Positions 45,480-58,035 of a DNA stretch of 64,000 nucleotides are shown one piece after another. The position numbers and the translations under genes were made by a program. Position 1 is the stretch's first letter. Every line of letters starts with the position of its first letter. Below the pieces are notes generated by a model. That model was not told the origin of the DNA, ran no database searches, and saw only the letters and a list, made by a program, of their open reading frames with translations. This stretch comes from Cavia porcellus (lineage: Eukaryota > Chordata > Mammalia > Rodentia > Caviidae). The stretch covers positions 17,392,532 through 17,456,531 of the forward strand of contig NW_026947503.1 in assembly GCF_034190915.1 (NCBI RefSeq). Direction: 5' to 3'.

Positions 45480-48400
45480 AAAACACAGAAGAAAGGAAGA
45501 TTCCTAGAAACATATGAATTACCAAAGCTAAATTAAGAAATATGAAAATATTTAATAATCCAATATCAGCTAGTGAAACAGAAAATATAATTAAAAATTT
45601 ACCAACAAAGAAAAGCCCAGGCCCTGATGGATCACTGCTGAATTCTATAAGAAATTTAAAGATGTAATACCAATACTTTTCAAACTCTCTAATGGAGTTG
45701 AAAGGAAGGCAATTCTCCCTATCACATTCCTAGAGACTAGTATTACTCTGAAATCAAACCCAGATAAAAACCCAAACAAAAAAGAGCTACAGGCCAATCT
45801 GTCTAACTATCTGTCTAAGGATGCAGAAATCCTTGATAAGATGCTAACAAACAGAATGCAGCAAATCATCAAGATTATATACCATGATCAAGTGAGATTC
45901 ATCCCAGGAATGCAGGGATGGTTCAACATATGCAAATCAATGAAAATAATAAATCATATCAATAGAGCCAAGGACAAAAATCACATGATCATTTCAATAG
46001 ATGCAGATAAAGCTTTTGCTAAAGTCCAACATACATTAATGATAAAAATCCTACAGAAAACTGGAATAGATTTTTTTTTACCACAATCTGATCAAAGCTA
46101 TCTATGACAAGCCAACAATCAGCATCATAGTAAATGAACAAAAACTGAAAGGTTTAAACCTAAAATTAGGAACAAGACAAGATGTCCAGCATCACCACTC
46201 CTATTCAATATAGTTCTGGAAACAGCCAGAGCAGTTAGACAAGAAAGAGAAATAAAAGGAATAAGAATAGGAGCAGAAGAAATTAAACTATCAATACTCA
46301 TGGATGGCATGATACTCCACCTAGAAGATTCCAAAAATCTCCTCAAAAGGTCTTCTAGAATTAATTTAAAAATTCAACAGTGTAGGTGAATACAAAATCA
46401 TCACTCAAAAATCAATAGCATTCCTGTACACAGACAGCAAACTCATTGAGAGAGAAATTAGGGAAACCACACACTTCACAATAGCATAAAAAATGAAATA
46501 CTTAGGAATCAATCTAACAAAGGAAATAAACAATCTATACATTGAAAAATACAGCACTTTAATAAAAGAGGTCAAAATGATAATAGAAAATGGAAAAAAA
46601 TATCCCTAGCACATGGATAGGAAGAACCAACATTGTGAAAATGGCCATGCTTCCAACACTTTTATACAGATTTAACACAATCTCAATCAAAACACATTTA
46701 GCATACCTCACAGATATAGAGAAAACATTCCTAAAATTCATTTGGAAACAGAAGAAACCTAGAATAGCAAAGGCAATTCTGGGCAGCAAAGGCAAGGCAG
46801 GATACATCACAATCCCACACTTGAAATTATATTACAAAGCTACTGTATAAAATCAGCATGGTACTGACAAAAAACAGACCTGACGATCAGTACAACAGAT
46901 TAGAAACTGCAGACACAACTAAAAAGACATTCAATCACATTATCTTTGACAAACGGGGCCAAATAGGTTCACTGGAAGAGAGATAACCTCTTTCTCAAGT
47001 AGTGCTGGAAAAATTGGCTTTCCACATGCTGAAGACTAAAACTAGACCCATGTCTATTGCCATGCACTAAAATAATGTGAAAATGGATGAAAGATCTTAA
47101 TATTAAAACATAAACACTAAATCTACTGGAGGAAAAGACGGGAATGGGCAGAGAGTTCATTAACAAAACCTAAACTGCATAAGAAGTACCTCAAAAAATC
47201 AGTGACTGGGATCACATCTTATTAAAAAGTTTTTGCACTTCAAAGAAAATCTTCAACAGAGTGAAAAGACCACCCACAGAATGGGGAAGAATTTTAGCCA
47301 ACTGTCCCTCAGAAAAAGAACTTCTATCTAAAAATATAAGGAACTGAAAAAGACAAGTCCCCCAAATTGAAAGTCTCCATCCAAAAATTGGCATCTGAGT
47401 GAACTTGCATTTCACAGCTGAAAAAATACAAATGTCAAATAAGTATATGCAAAAATGTCCAACATCACTGCTCATTTGAGAAATAAACATTAAAACACAC
47501 TGATATTTCATCTCACAACAGAAAGAGTGCCTATCCTCAAATAAATCAACCAATAAAAAATGCTGGCAGTAGTGTGAGGGAAAAGGAAGCATTCTCCATG
47601 GTTGGTGGGAGTGTAGACTGACACAACCACTGTGAAAATCAGGGTGCAGATTCTCCAAAAAACTAGGATTGGAGGTCCCATTCAATTGAGGTATTTCCCT
47701 TCAGGGTATTCCCTTAGAAGAATTACAAACATCATACCACAGTGATATGTGTTCAACCATGTTTATAGCAGCATGATTTATAATAGCTAAATCTTGGAAA
47801 CAACACAAATGCCCATCAATTGCAGAATGGATTTTTAAAAAATTGGTATTTTTATACAATAGAGTGTTACTCAGCCATAAAGAATGACAAACTTGAGGTT
47901 TTTATAGGTAAATGGATGCAACTTGGGACCATACTCATCAGTGAAATAAATCAGATTCACTCATGTAAATATCGTGTGGTCTCCCTTCTGTGAAAAACTG
48001 AAACAGTGAGAGCCAAACATACAAAAGATATTGTGAAAGTGAAAGGTGAAGAAACTTTTCAAAAGGAAAGAACAATTGGGATGAGGGAAAAAAGAAAAAG
48101 AAGAGAAAAGGCTATACATAATCTTATATATTATCATATAATTAACTATAATCATGTAATTAGTTTAATTATGCATTACAGGGGCTGGGGGTTTAGCTCA
48201 GCAGCATAAGCACCTGCCTTGCAAGCAAGCGGTCGTGAGTTCGATCTCTGATACCGATAAAAATGAAAAAGACAAAAAAATTAATTATGTATTACATAAA
48301 ATCTCATATATATATACAAGAGAGGTAATTATCCTAGTAATCTCTGTTAGTTCATCAAAAACAACAGCTTGTGCTTTCACTGATCATTTTTCATGCCTAT

Positions 48401-48496
48401 ATCTTGTAATCTGAGCAACTACTTGGAATATAACAAAATGCAAGATATTATCCATTGTTAATCTACTTTTATGTTGTTTTTGTTCTTTTTTTCATA
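45480..48496 (+). mobile_element. 5'-truncated L1, broken ORF2 and 3' untranslated region
   Basis: This is the 3' half of an L1 retrotransposon. The frame 45841-46107 encodes reverse transcriptase palm sequence with 'FIPGMQGWFNI' and 'IDADKAF'. The catalytic FADD position reads LMDG (near 46296-46307), so the active site is lost. The frame 46590-46850 has the later ORF2 motif '[15 protein letters not shown]'. Many frameshifts and stops separate these pieces. The end of ORF2 is seen at 47850-47950 ('cagccataaagaatgacaaa', 'cagtgaaataaatcag'), then a 3' region to about 48496. It sits inside a MaLR LTR and carries an ID SINE. The 5' edge is approximate. Confidence 0.9.
48165..48296 (+). mobile_element. 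ID-type SINE inside the L1 3' untranslated region
   Basis: The body at 48181-48280 starts GGGGCTGGGGGTTTAGCTCA and has a CTTGCAA loop and B box 'gagttcgatctctg'. It ends 'gataaaaatgaaaaagac' plus A's. TTAATTATGCATTACA (48165-48180) and TTAATTATGTATTACA (48281-48296) form a 16-bp target duplication with one transition. The tRNA-Ala(TGC)-like loop links it to the ID copies at 8.9 and 11.7 kb. Confidence 0.93.
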
Positions 48497-48583
48497 AGAA
48501 AGAAGAAACAAGGAAGGAAAGAAGAAAGGAAGGAAGGAAGGAAAGATGGAAGGAAGGAAGGAAGGAAGGAAGGCAGGCAGGCA
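48497..48583. repeat. (GGAA)n purine tract
   Basis: Imperfect GGAA/GAAA units ending in GGCA units ('aggcaggcaggc'). It occupies the tail position of the large L1 and probably grew from its poly(A). Confidence 0.9.
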
Positions 48584-48874
48584 ACAAAGCAAGCTGCTCA
48601 CTTCTGGGCATCCAAGAAGAAAAAAGAGAAAAGAACCGGACAGGAAGGGTCTATGGATAAGGCTGAGTCCCCAAGATCACTTCCTGATGACCCACAGCCT
48701 TCAGTTAAGCCCCTCCTTCTAATTTCCAGCTCTCCCATTAATAGCCTCAGAAGTTTCACCAGTGGGTTAATCCCTTGAGGCAGGTTAGAACTTTCCTGAC
48801 CTAATTACCTTCTGAAACCCCTCTCTCCAAACACATGAGATTTTGAGGGAACAATTCACATTCAAACTGTAGCA

Positions 48875-50285
48875 TTCTCACTCGGTTAAACAAGTAAGAT
48901 TATGCACACATAATCTTAGCATGATTATTAAATGTTGAATTATCCAAGTAGTTATTATTTAATATAAGGCTAGGTTTCATGTAAAGTCTTACTCTACTCT
49001 TCAGGAAAAGGAGAACCAGCGAATGCTTTAAACCTCAAAGAACCATAATTTATTTGTCCCTATTTTGTAAGCTTATGTGAGAAGTCATTAAATGCTCTTT
49101 TTGGTGCTAGAAAACTGGAAGGTGAGGAATGACTTCCCAAAGGAGGTACCTGTAAGCTGCCCAGGAGGGGTACAGGGAGTGGAACAGAACTTCTCCCATT
49201 GGATATGGAAAGAAAAGGTGCTGTTAGCTCAAGAGTCAGCCTGTGTGAGACGCTTGAAGTGGAGAAACAAAAGACATTCACTTAAGAAAACCCCAGGTCT
49301 GTGCATGAGGTCAGAGTGAATAGCTAACACTGACGATGTCCTGGGAGCCTGCTCTTCCTCTCCTGAATCTTTGGGGTCTGATTCTGCAGCTGAATATAAC
49401 TGAGACTCACAATTTAAACATCATTCTGGCTTCAGAGTAGAAATGGACTGAAGAAGAAGAAGTATGGAAATCGAGCCCTATGTACCTTTTGTTTTTTGTT
49501 TTTTTTTTTTCCAGAAATTAAAATTCAGTTCATTTACTATTCCAAGTTTCCCTCAAGACCATCCGCTCTTACCTACCCATGTCTTGTCTCGGTCCTCACT
49601 GTAATTCACCTAAAGTAGAATAAATCAGTGAAATACTTTTTGCCCTAAACTGTGTCTCTTCTCTACAGCATCACCTTTATTTGCTAACATACAGCTAGAA
49701 ATGTCAATAGAAAGCTTCAATCTTCCAAAGGTACCCCATCTCCTTATAGAACTACTTTATTTTCATGGACTACTTTCTCTGGCTTCCTAGATGATGGGAG
49801 CAGGATATAAAGGTCACAAAAACAGCCATACAAATAACTCTTGCAGCTTAGCCACTCAAGAACATGCCAGGGACCCCATGTGTGCCAGTCACTCCACGCA
49901 TCCTTGCAGATCATTGAAGAATGATGAATTCTGTCCACTTTTCTCGCCATCCCTGTTGATCTCACAGCCAGAATATTCCTCTCTCCTGACTTCATCCTGA
50001 GTCTGATGTTACATTGGAGTGATGTCATCCCCCAGAAGGCTAAAGGAAATGCCGCCCAGAAGGCTTTCAGTGCTTACAGAGTACATCACAGCCACTTCTT
50101 AAGTCACTGCTATGCCCTAAGCAAGTATCTCTTCTCCTCCAGAAGGAACTAAAATCTTTTCTCCACTCTTTCTGACACCAAAGATGCCATGCAAATCCAA
50201 GATAAATGGCAGACATGGGGATAAATTCATATACTGTGAAGCAAACTATAATGCATGCTAACCCATGTCACTCCATAGGACTGTG
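48875..50285. other. Unassigned sequence
   Basis: No named repeat or gene. A T run lies at 49499-49510. Opposed open frames at 49744-50028 share no known domain. Confidence 0.4.
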
Positions 50286-50289
50286 GTCT

Positions 50290-50435
50290 TTGCCCTATTT
50301 TTGCTTTTATTCTGTAGAGTGGGGAAAATGATAATGTCTACTAAAGAAAAATGTAAAATTTGCATGAGATGATATATGAAAAGAATTCAGCATGGTGCCT
50401 GAAACAGATCATTACTCAACATATGCAAATGATTA
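50290..50435 (+). mobile_element. MIR SINE, 3' half
   Basis: 'gtggggaaaatgataatgtc', 'gcatgagatgatatatgaaa', 'cagcatggtgcctgaaacag' and 'tactcaacatatgcaaatga' follow the sense 3' half of MIR. Confidence 0.65.
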
Positions 50436-53400
50436 AGGTAACAAATCACTCCCGCCCTTTCTAATATCACATACATAAAGACACAAGGAACTGTGGAAGA
50501 ATAAAATAATTTTCAAGCTGTTAATAATTAAATGCATATTAATCTATTTAGCAGTACATCTATGCTAACAGCTTTGTTCACACCAATGCTATTGAATAGT
50601 TGTGTCTATCCTTTAGAGTGTTCATTTAAAATAATACTTTCCTGAATAGTTTGAATTTCTACTGAATCATAAGATATCATCCTAACCCCCTCCATTGTCT
50701 CATTTAAATTAGCACAACAATTATTTGTAATGAGCAAACTAATTTGCATTTTATTTACCATTAGTATTATGCTTTTATTATATGACAAAAGAAAAATATG
50801 TTGTGTTACAAATACAACAGTGAAAACAAGGGTCAATAAAATATCACAATGGAACCAAGTAAACAAAGTATCAGGCTAGAAAAGTCACTGATTTTTTATT
50901 CAATTTGGAGAAGATAATTTGCTTCTTTTATGTTTATTTCAAATAAGACAGGCATGCTGGCTGTCTTGACATAATACAATTCCCATTTCCACTGATGTTT
51001 CTGGACCATCTTCGTTTACCAAGCACATGGCCTTCCGCAGGGCAACCAGCTCTGGTAACCTTGTTCACTGATCTTTCCTGCTTGTTGCACCAAATTCCTA
51101 GTGTTTGATGCTGCAACCTTTTGAGTACTTTCCCAGCAATCACAGCCATCTTCTGATCTATAAATTACCTTCTGAGATATCCCTTACTCCTCTGAAATAT
51201 TATGAGAAGCCATTACCTAAGTGCTGTTTGAGTCCTTTGTGGATGGATGCTATATATAAAGAAAACTTATTAGCTTTGTATTTCAAACCTGAACCACATG
51301 ACATACCAACAATACAAAGGCAGGCATTTTCCTCTGACATAAATGGATGATTTATCATCTCCTTCCTACAGCTGCCCAATTCAGTTCCTTTCAACTTTTC
51401 TACATAGATTTAGCTCTTGCTATCTGAATGATCTTTGTAAATGGGTAATTTAGATTTCTCAGCAGATGTCACAGAATCCTAGCATGATGCTTTCTAGGTG
51501 CAAGTGACATTCATGACATAGTATATAGAAATCAAAGTTTCCATTCTAATCTAGGATGATAAAGGTATGACTACTATACTTTTTAAATAAATAATAGTAT
51601 ATAGTTTCCAACATTTATGAATATTATTCATTTTGGGATGTTTAAAAAAAGAATCCTTTTTGTAACAGATATCAGTCAAAGGACACATTATTTCCATCTT
51701 CTACATGTTCCTACATATTTTTGCAGGATGCTTTCTGCATGACATCCCAGCATAGGGCCCCACAGGTTATGGGTCTTGCAAACAAAACCAGTGTAAAGTG
51801 CTTCCCTCCTTTTCATTGGTCCAGCTATATCAATAATACAAGTTTACAGTTTTGATTCAGATGCTTATCCAACCACTTTGGTCAGCTGTTCTTTACCTAA
51901 CAGACCGAATGCTAAGCTCTCTGGAATGGTGTGGAAGGTCCTCTCATCTCATCTCAGAGCATCTCATCTCTCTCCAAGTTAGCTGATCACTTCTATCATA
52001 CTTCAAGAACTCCTCAATGATTTATAAAAAGCTAAATGATTGAACAAGATGATCAGTTCATCTAGAATGCCATTTCCCATTCCCTCTCTTTCACCATATT
52101 CATCAGTTAAATACAGAGCAAATATCAACAACTTGTAAATATTTTTGCTAACTTGAGTGCAGTTAATGAATTTCTAATCATTAGAATTTATACAACCTCC
52201 TATATTATTATATCTTATCTAAAAACATATACTTACAAACATGTCTTTTTTGGTGGTAAAATAAACATGTTTACTAGAAGAAAAATGTTTATCTATGTTT
52301 TCTTTTAAAAGTATGCCTGGCACATAGTAATATATTATTGATTAATTGGGTAACTGGAAAGACAGGGCAGAGGGATGATAATGATTATTTATTTTAAAAG
52401 GAAAATGGCATAAGTTACAAATAAATTTAATACAGAGGAGTTGTAAAGAAAAGGGATCTAGTTATTCTCCAGTATACTGAGCATGCTAAGCACATAATAC
52501 GTAGAATATAATAAAGTAAAGTTGGGTAAATTTTAACCAAGCATACGTCATGTATAAAGTCTTAAATAATAAGTGGAAATTATAAAAGTAAAACTATGTT
52601 TCTCCAAATTCATGTAATTCACAGGCAACTGAAGAGGCATAGAATCTATTAAAGCTAGTTTGTTTTCTTTCTGGCCTGTCATCTACAGTGTATAGGGAGG
52701 AAAGAATGTTACAGAAAATGACATGCACAGATCATTTAAAACTTCCATTCAATCTAATCTAATCTTAGCATTTAATATTTCACATCACTTCTCCCTGTAC
52801 TGGGTATAAATGACCTTTAGCTGAAATGATAGTTTTGAATTTAACTTGTTTCTGAGTTTATTAATTGCACAAAATTAGACACATTCATGTAAAGGGCTAC
52901 AAGGAAATCAACCAAAAATGTAATGGAAAGATTCCAATTATCCAGCAACTAACTAGGTAAATATCTAAGACGACATCTACATGGATAACATAATTCAATA
53001 CATATGGTAAAATGTGAAATAATAATAACAGTATATTAGACAATTTCAAGATTTCTTCACATCTAGCTATATCAACTCTGGGGTCACACAAACCTCAGAG
53101 GAAGACTCAGGGTTAATGAACGTGGACAATTAATAAATAATCACTACACTCAGCCCTCCAAATCCTTCTCCCATCAAAGACCTCCCTGCAAGACCTCAAG
53201 GGATTCCTGTGCTCTAGCAAATACAGTAGAGTTCTCCCAAAATTCACCATCAATCTCATCACCAAAAAAGTGGGGCTTTTTTCTTCCTTGATAACACCTG
53301 TTCCATTTGGTTATAAAATATTTTAAATACAGTCTCTAAATTGAGAAGTGGACATTGGTTCTGCAAAGTTTATTCCAACATATTTTTCTTTTAGTAATGA

Positions 53401-55590
53401 GAATGCTCAGTTCTGGCTTCCAAATCAAAGGAGCCATACACCTGCAGGTGGTTCAGGGAAACACAGTGGATGCAAGGCTGTCTCCTGCTATTCATATGCT
53501 ACCCAGGACACTTGCCACAGCAGAGCACAGAACGTGTTCCTCTTCTGTGTAACTGTTACTTTACCACCTATATCCACATTCTTGGGTTGGAAATTCTAAC
53601 ATTAAATCACACTGAGGTTAAAAAAATTCTAAAATTAGTAAATTAGTGTTTTAGAGAAAAAAAAGAAGCATTCCAAGTAGCTTGTATAACTTTTTTATTG
53701 AACCAAGTATTAGTATTAGTACAGAAATTTTTGAAAGACAAAGAAAAACAGGAACTATATTATAATGTATTCCTTCTATCTGATTAAAAAAGGCGGGCTT
53801 TTCTCTTCCTTGATAAGCAAATTATATTCTCAGAAAAAAATGCATTCACACAGAATCTTTAAAAATTTATCACCTGAATCATCTAATGAGCCAATAGATA
53901 GTATCTGCCATTGCAGTTTTATAAACGATCCATAGCATCCACTAAAATGATATTTCATACTTTGATATTATATAAAAGTCAGTCCATTCAAGTTCTCCAC
54001 TTCTCAGTTCATAAACTATATTAAAAATATTTTACAAGCAAATGGAACCGACATGGGTATTGGTAGTGATTTCCAGGAGAATGCAACTGTATTTGTTAGA
54101 GTATAGGAGTCTCTTAGGGTCCTGTAGGAGGGTCTTTGGTGGAAGAGGGCTTTGAATATAGTGATTATTTATTAACTGATTGTTAGAATTTTATGATTCT
54201 AACCCAGTACTGCATACCATTACATGCAGCTTTGTATGTAAGTCTATACTGGGATACAGAACATTACGTATGACCAATAGGGAAAATAAATAATAAGTTG
54301 AAAGTATTTCCTCTATCACTCCACCCCAATAATTTTAACATGATGGCTGGCTGAGATTTCATTTCAGTGTTCCCAAGGAAAATTATCAAATGCGGCTGGC
54401 AGTCAGGCTGAACACTGCCCTTGAAGACTGGTATAAAGCTTTAAATAAAATAACATTTTGCAGTAGATAAAGGTGCTCTGACTTCCTTTTTCAATGTATG
54501 TTAAAGAAAAGTTCAAGATCTTGACCTGAAGGTTACAGGTGACTGGTGGTGGTGTCACAACCTAAGAATATGTATCTTTGCTGCATTCCTCATTTAGGTC
54601 AGATAAGCAAAGCCGATGAGCAGCTATGCAAGTCTTGTGTTACACAAGCAGCTGAGCAAATGTGAAAGGATCACTCTTCCAGAGAATCACCTTTTCTATT
54701 TAAACCTCCATAAAGCCAAGCGACACTGAGAGCAAGTGATTTGAGTTGTTCACTTCCAAAACAATTAGTCACCATTATTTGATTTACACTGACACTTTAC
54801 ATTAGAATCATCCAGTGACACTGAATGCCCTTGATAGCAATTTTAAAAAAGAAAAGGCCCCAAATGAAGCAAAAGTATATTTCTTACTAGAGAAACCTTG
54901 GGGACCTCAGTATGTGAAATCGAACTTGGCTTCCTGCTCTCCAAATTAACTCACTAACCAAAGCACAGTCTTCCTCATTTATAGTGTGTTCCAGACATTC
55001 TAAAAAATAAACCTGAGAAAATAGTAACCTATAAGAGAAACTACCTGATGTTATTGAAGGAGATTGGATAGGGTTATTAATGAAAAACACACAGACACAA
55101 ATACAAGAAAACTACCTCCAGACAGCACATAGAAGATTGAAAACAAGTGACTGGGTCATTGACAGGCTTCCAAAATCTTTATCAGTTTACTTTGATTATT
55201 CCAAAATGATCTGAGGATTTACCTTAGGGTAAATATATTCTAAGCAATCACTTACCTGAATGCATATTATCTATATTCTTAAGGTTGAAGCCAGATTAAC
55301 AATCCATTAAGAAATCATGAGAAATGAAATTACCATGTGGCTTGGAAAACTGGAATTGGCAGTAACTTGGTCTTTCAGAGCTCACACTCGAGTGAAGTTT
55401 AGCTTACCTGTCCTGTGGCCTTGACACAAACTCTGGTGTCTCAAAGCATCAGTTTCCTTTGCAAGACGTGAATAATAAAAGTAATCTGCATTATTGGGAG
55501 AAATTAATGAAGAGATGCACATAAAATGTTAACTGCAAAGTCAAGGATATATCACATATATAAAGTACTATAGAAAGCAGAAATATAAAG
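50436..55590. other. About 5.1 kb with no recognisable gene or repeat family
   Basis: AT-rich, apparently single-copy sequence. A 35-bp motif is repeated at 53262 and 53783 (see findings). Many short open frames, none with motifs. Old repeats may be missed. Confidence 0.4.
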
Positions 55591-55594
55591 TTTA

Positions 55595-55870
55595 CCTCCC
55601 TGGTAAGTGGTGGCGGTGTGGCAGACTGCAGCCCTTCCAGGGGGAGAACCACCAGCAGCTCCTGAGATCTGCGCCATGTTGGAACTCAGGACACTGGGAA
55701 GCCAAGCATGCACCTCCCCTCCCTGGTAAGTGGTGGTGTTGTGGGAGACTGCCTCCCCTCCCTGGTAAGTGGTGGTGGTGTGGGAGACTGCAGCCCTTTC
55801 AGGGGGAAAACTACCAGCAGCTCCTGAGATCTGCGCCATGTTGGAACTTAGAACGCTATGAAACCAAACA
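55595..55870. repeat. GC-rich compound tandem repeat
   Basis: The unit 'cctccctggtaagtggtgg' starts at about 55595, 55718 and 55755. Copies one and three continue into a shared block ('cctgagatctgcgccatgtt', 'ggaact') and copy two is shortened. A minus-strand frame (55552-55839) is an artefact of the repeat. It stands out as GC-rich in an AT-rich region. Confidence 0.85.
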
Positions 55871-56352
55871 ACCAGCCTGCCTTCCTGCTAAGCAATAGTG
55901 AACCTACTGATGCAAGGCTAGGGTCAAATATCCCACTTCTCCTACTCTCCTTCTTTTGCCCCCCCCCATTAGCAAATGGGAACCAGAAATCTGAGCGTCT
56001 CCTGGGAGGCTGACCATAGCAAATAAAGGGGACTTCCTTCTACCATTTCTTTGAAGGCAAATATTTTTATTACTATTTTGCTCTATTCTGATTAATGGTA
56101 CTGCTCTATTCAATATTCTATTTTGATAAGTCTATAGTGTTCTGTATTTCATCTCATTTTGATATATGTGATTGAAAGAACAACTATTATAAAGATAACA
56201 AAATATACTGTGATACCTATTACTGTTATCCCAGTAACCTACTGTGAAGTTCTGACCAATTTCACTGTGCGATCTTAGTTGAGTTTATTCTGTCTTGCTC
56301 TGTTGTATTTTACCACTTTCAAAATAAAATTTAAAAAAAAAAGAAAAATATA
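55595..56352 (+). mobile_element. L1 3' end with GC-rich tandem repeats
   Basis: The right part ('gagtttattctgtcttgctc', 'ttgtattttaccactttcaa', 'aataaaatttaaaaaaaaaa') matches the ends of the L1 copies at 36.9 kb and 11.8 kb. A T/A-rich middle (56040-56280) and the GC-rich repeats form the left. It ends in a polyadenylation signal and A tail at 56320-56350. The left limit is uncertain. Confidence 0.55.
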
Positions 56353-57790
56353 GGAATGCTCTATACCTTTAATATTACAATACAGTGATGAAAGACACAA
56401 GTATTCAGATGAGGGAATACAAAAACAGAAATTGTTGTTTATTTTTAATATTATTTTGAGCACCAAGCTTATTTCATTCGGTTTCAAAGTGTTCACTACT
56501 TCACTATCATAAACTAGATATATATGTGGCATTATGTTTGGATAATACTTTTAAATCAGTAATTACAAATGTCTGAAAATTGCTTGAGTACAATCTGGTC
56601 CCAAATGAGATGATAATAGAAAGAAGAGAACATAACTCACCTTTTTATGATAAATTCAGTGTCACAATGAGGGCTTTCACCTGTTCCTGAGAGTAGAGCT
56701 TTCCCTGGGCCCCACCAGAGAAACCCTTTGTGGTTACGTTTCCAACACATGCATTGTGGTAAATTCCTCCAAGCAAATATACAATGTAGAAAAAATGAAA
56801 CTTAGAGTGAAAAAAACTTAGAAAAGAATGTCTTGAAAATAAATCAAGAGAGGAAGAGAAAGAAGGAGAAAATGGAAGAGAAGAAAAAAGAAAATGAGAT
56901 TTAAGGTATGTTTATAGATGTAACATATACAAATAAACATATAAATGCATATTTATATTCTTCATTTTTAATGGAAATGAAGTTACCATTGGGATATTTT
57001 AGATGTTTCTCAGTTAAAGAGATTGAATCAATGTTACTAATATAATCAAAGAATCAGTATTTGAGAGCAAGAGTTAAAATAAGAATGACAAGTTTTGTGT
57101 CTTTTTAATTATGAAAGAAAATCCAAAATCCGTTTTGAAATCTTGGGACTGATATGTGCAAAAAGAGAAAGAAGGCGGCACTGGGAGTGCTGGATTCAGT
57201 GATGGAAACCCAAGGAATGAATGCACCACGGAAAAGCTGAGTGCCCAAGGCAGAGTGAACAGAGGGACACATGGTAAGAGTTATCTACAGCTGTAAGCTC
57301 TAACAGGACCAAGACTTGCAGGAAGAAAGTGTTACTGCACGAAGTTTATGAAGGGAGTAGCTTAAGTGTGAAAGCAGCAATTGCCAGGCTTTGCAAGAGG
57401 ATTTCAAGGATGAACGTTGGTGACAAAACACTTATTTATAAGCTTTTGATTGAAAATGCACCACAGGGCACTGAGGGGAGGAACCAGAGTATCAGTGGCT
57501 AATGAAAAGGATGAGAGGGGAGAAATAAAAACAATGAATAGATACCGTAAGTACATTAGATCAAAAAGTGTTTTCAGTAAAATTAATTTACAGCAGTGGT
57601 AGTGAACCTATGACACATTTGATTTCATGTTTTTTAAAGACAAAAGATGTTAATGTGTGAGTCATTTTTTCTAAATTGAAATATCAGAATTCAGATTTAA
57701 TCCAAGCATTGGTACTTTGCAATAAATAAGGGAGTTTGGGTTTCAGTTTGGCACTTTATCTCTAGAAGGTTTTCCATCACTGATTTAGAA
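56353..57790. other. Unassigned sequence
   Basis: No named gene or repeat. A purine-rich stretch lies at 56850-56900. Confidence 0.4.
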
Positions 57791-57794
57791 CAAG

Positions 57795-58035
57795 AAACCA
57801 CTGGATTTGGAGTCATTTCTCCCCGCATAGAGTTCCAGCTGTGCCACTGATGAAATGTAGGACATTAGGCAAGTTATTTACTTTATCTGTGATTCAGGTC
57901 TTTTCTACAAATCAGGAAAAATGAAAGAACCACACCTCAAAATAAGCATAAGGATTAAATAGGCACATGTAAGTTACTTAATGTAGTACATAGCACATAG
58001 TGAGTGTTATGTAACTGTTTATCAATATTATAGTG
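57795..58035 (+). mobile_element. MIR SINE, nearly full length
   Basis: The sense MIR order is seen: 'tggatttggagtcatttctc', 'gagttccagctgtgccactg', 'taggcaagttatttacttta', 'taaggattaaataggcacat' and 'tagcacatagtgagtgttat'. It is one of the best-preserved MIR copies in the window. Confidence 0.8.

Larger units (their letters stand above)
45261..48874 (-). mobile_element. MaLR LTR split by an L1 insertion
   Basis: The left part (45261 to about 45450) starts TGTCC and has 'catcattatgacaaaatacc', the antisense end of a MaLR LTR. The right part (about 48585-48874) carries the rest: 'gggttaatcccttgaggcag', 'gacctaattaccttctgaaa' and 'gaacaattcacattcaaact', ending 'gtagca' (TGCTAC on the minus strand). 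Together they make one LTR of ordinary size interrupted by about 3 kb of L1. Confidence 0.75.

Noticed and set aside
48181..48255. tRNA-Ala gene
   Set aside because: The tRNA-like body has a long A-rich tail and target duplications and lacks a paired acceptor stem, so it is an ID SINE, not a tRNA gene.
55552..55839. 95-codon minus-strand frame with internal peptide repeats
   Set aside because: It is produced by the GC-rich tandem repeat in an L1-like tail; there is no start context or domain.
55595..55870. CRISPR-like array
   Set aside because: The units are unequal, the spacers are not unique, and the DNA is mammalian.
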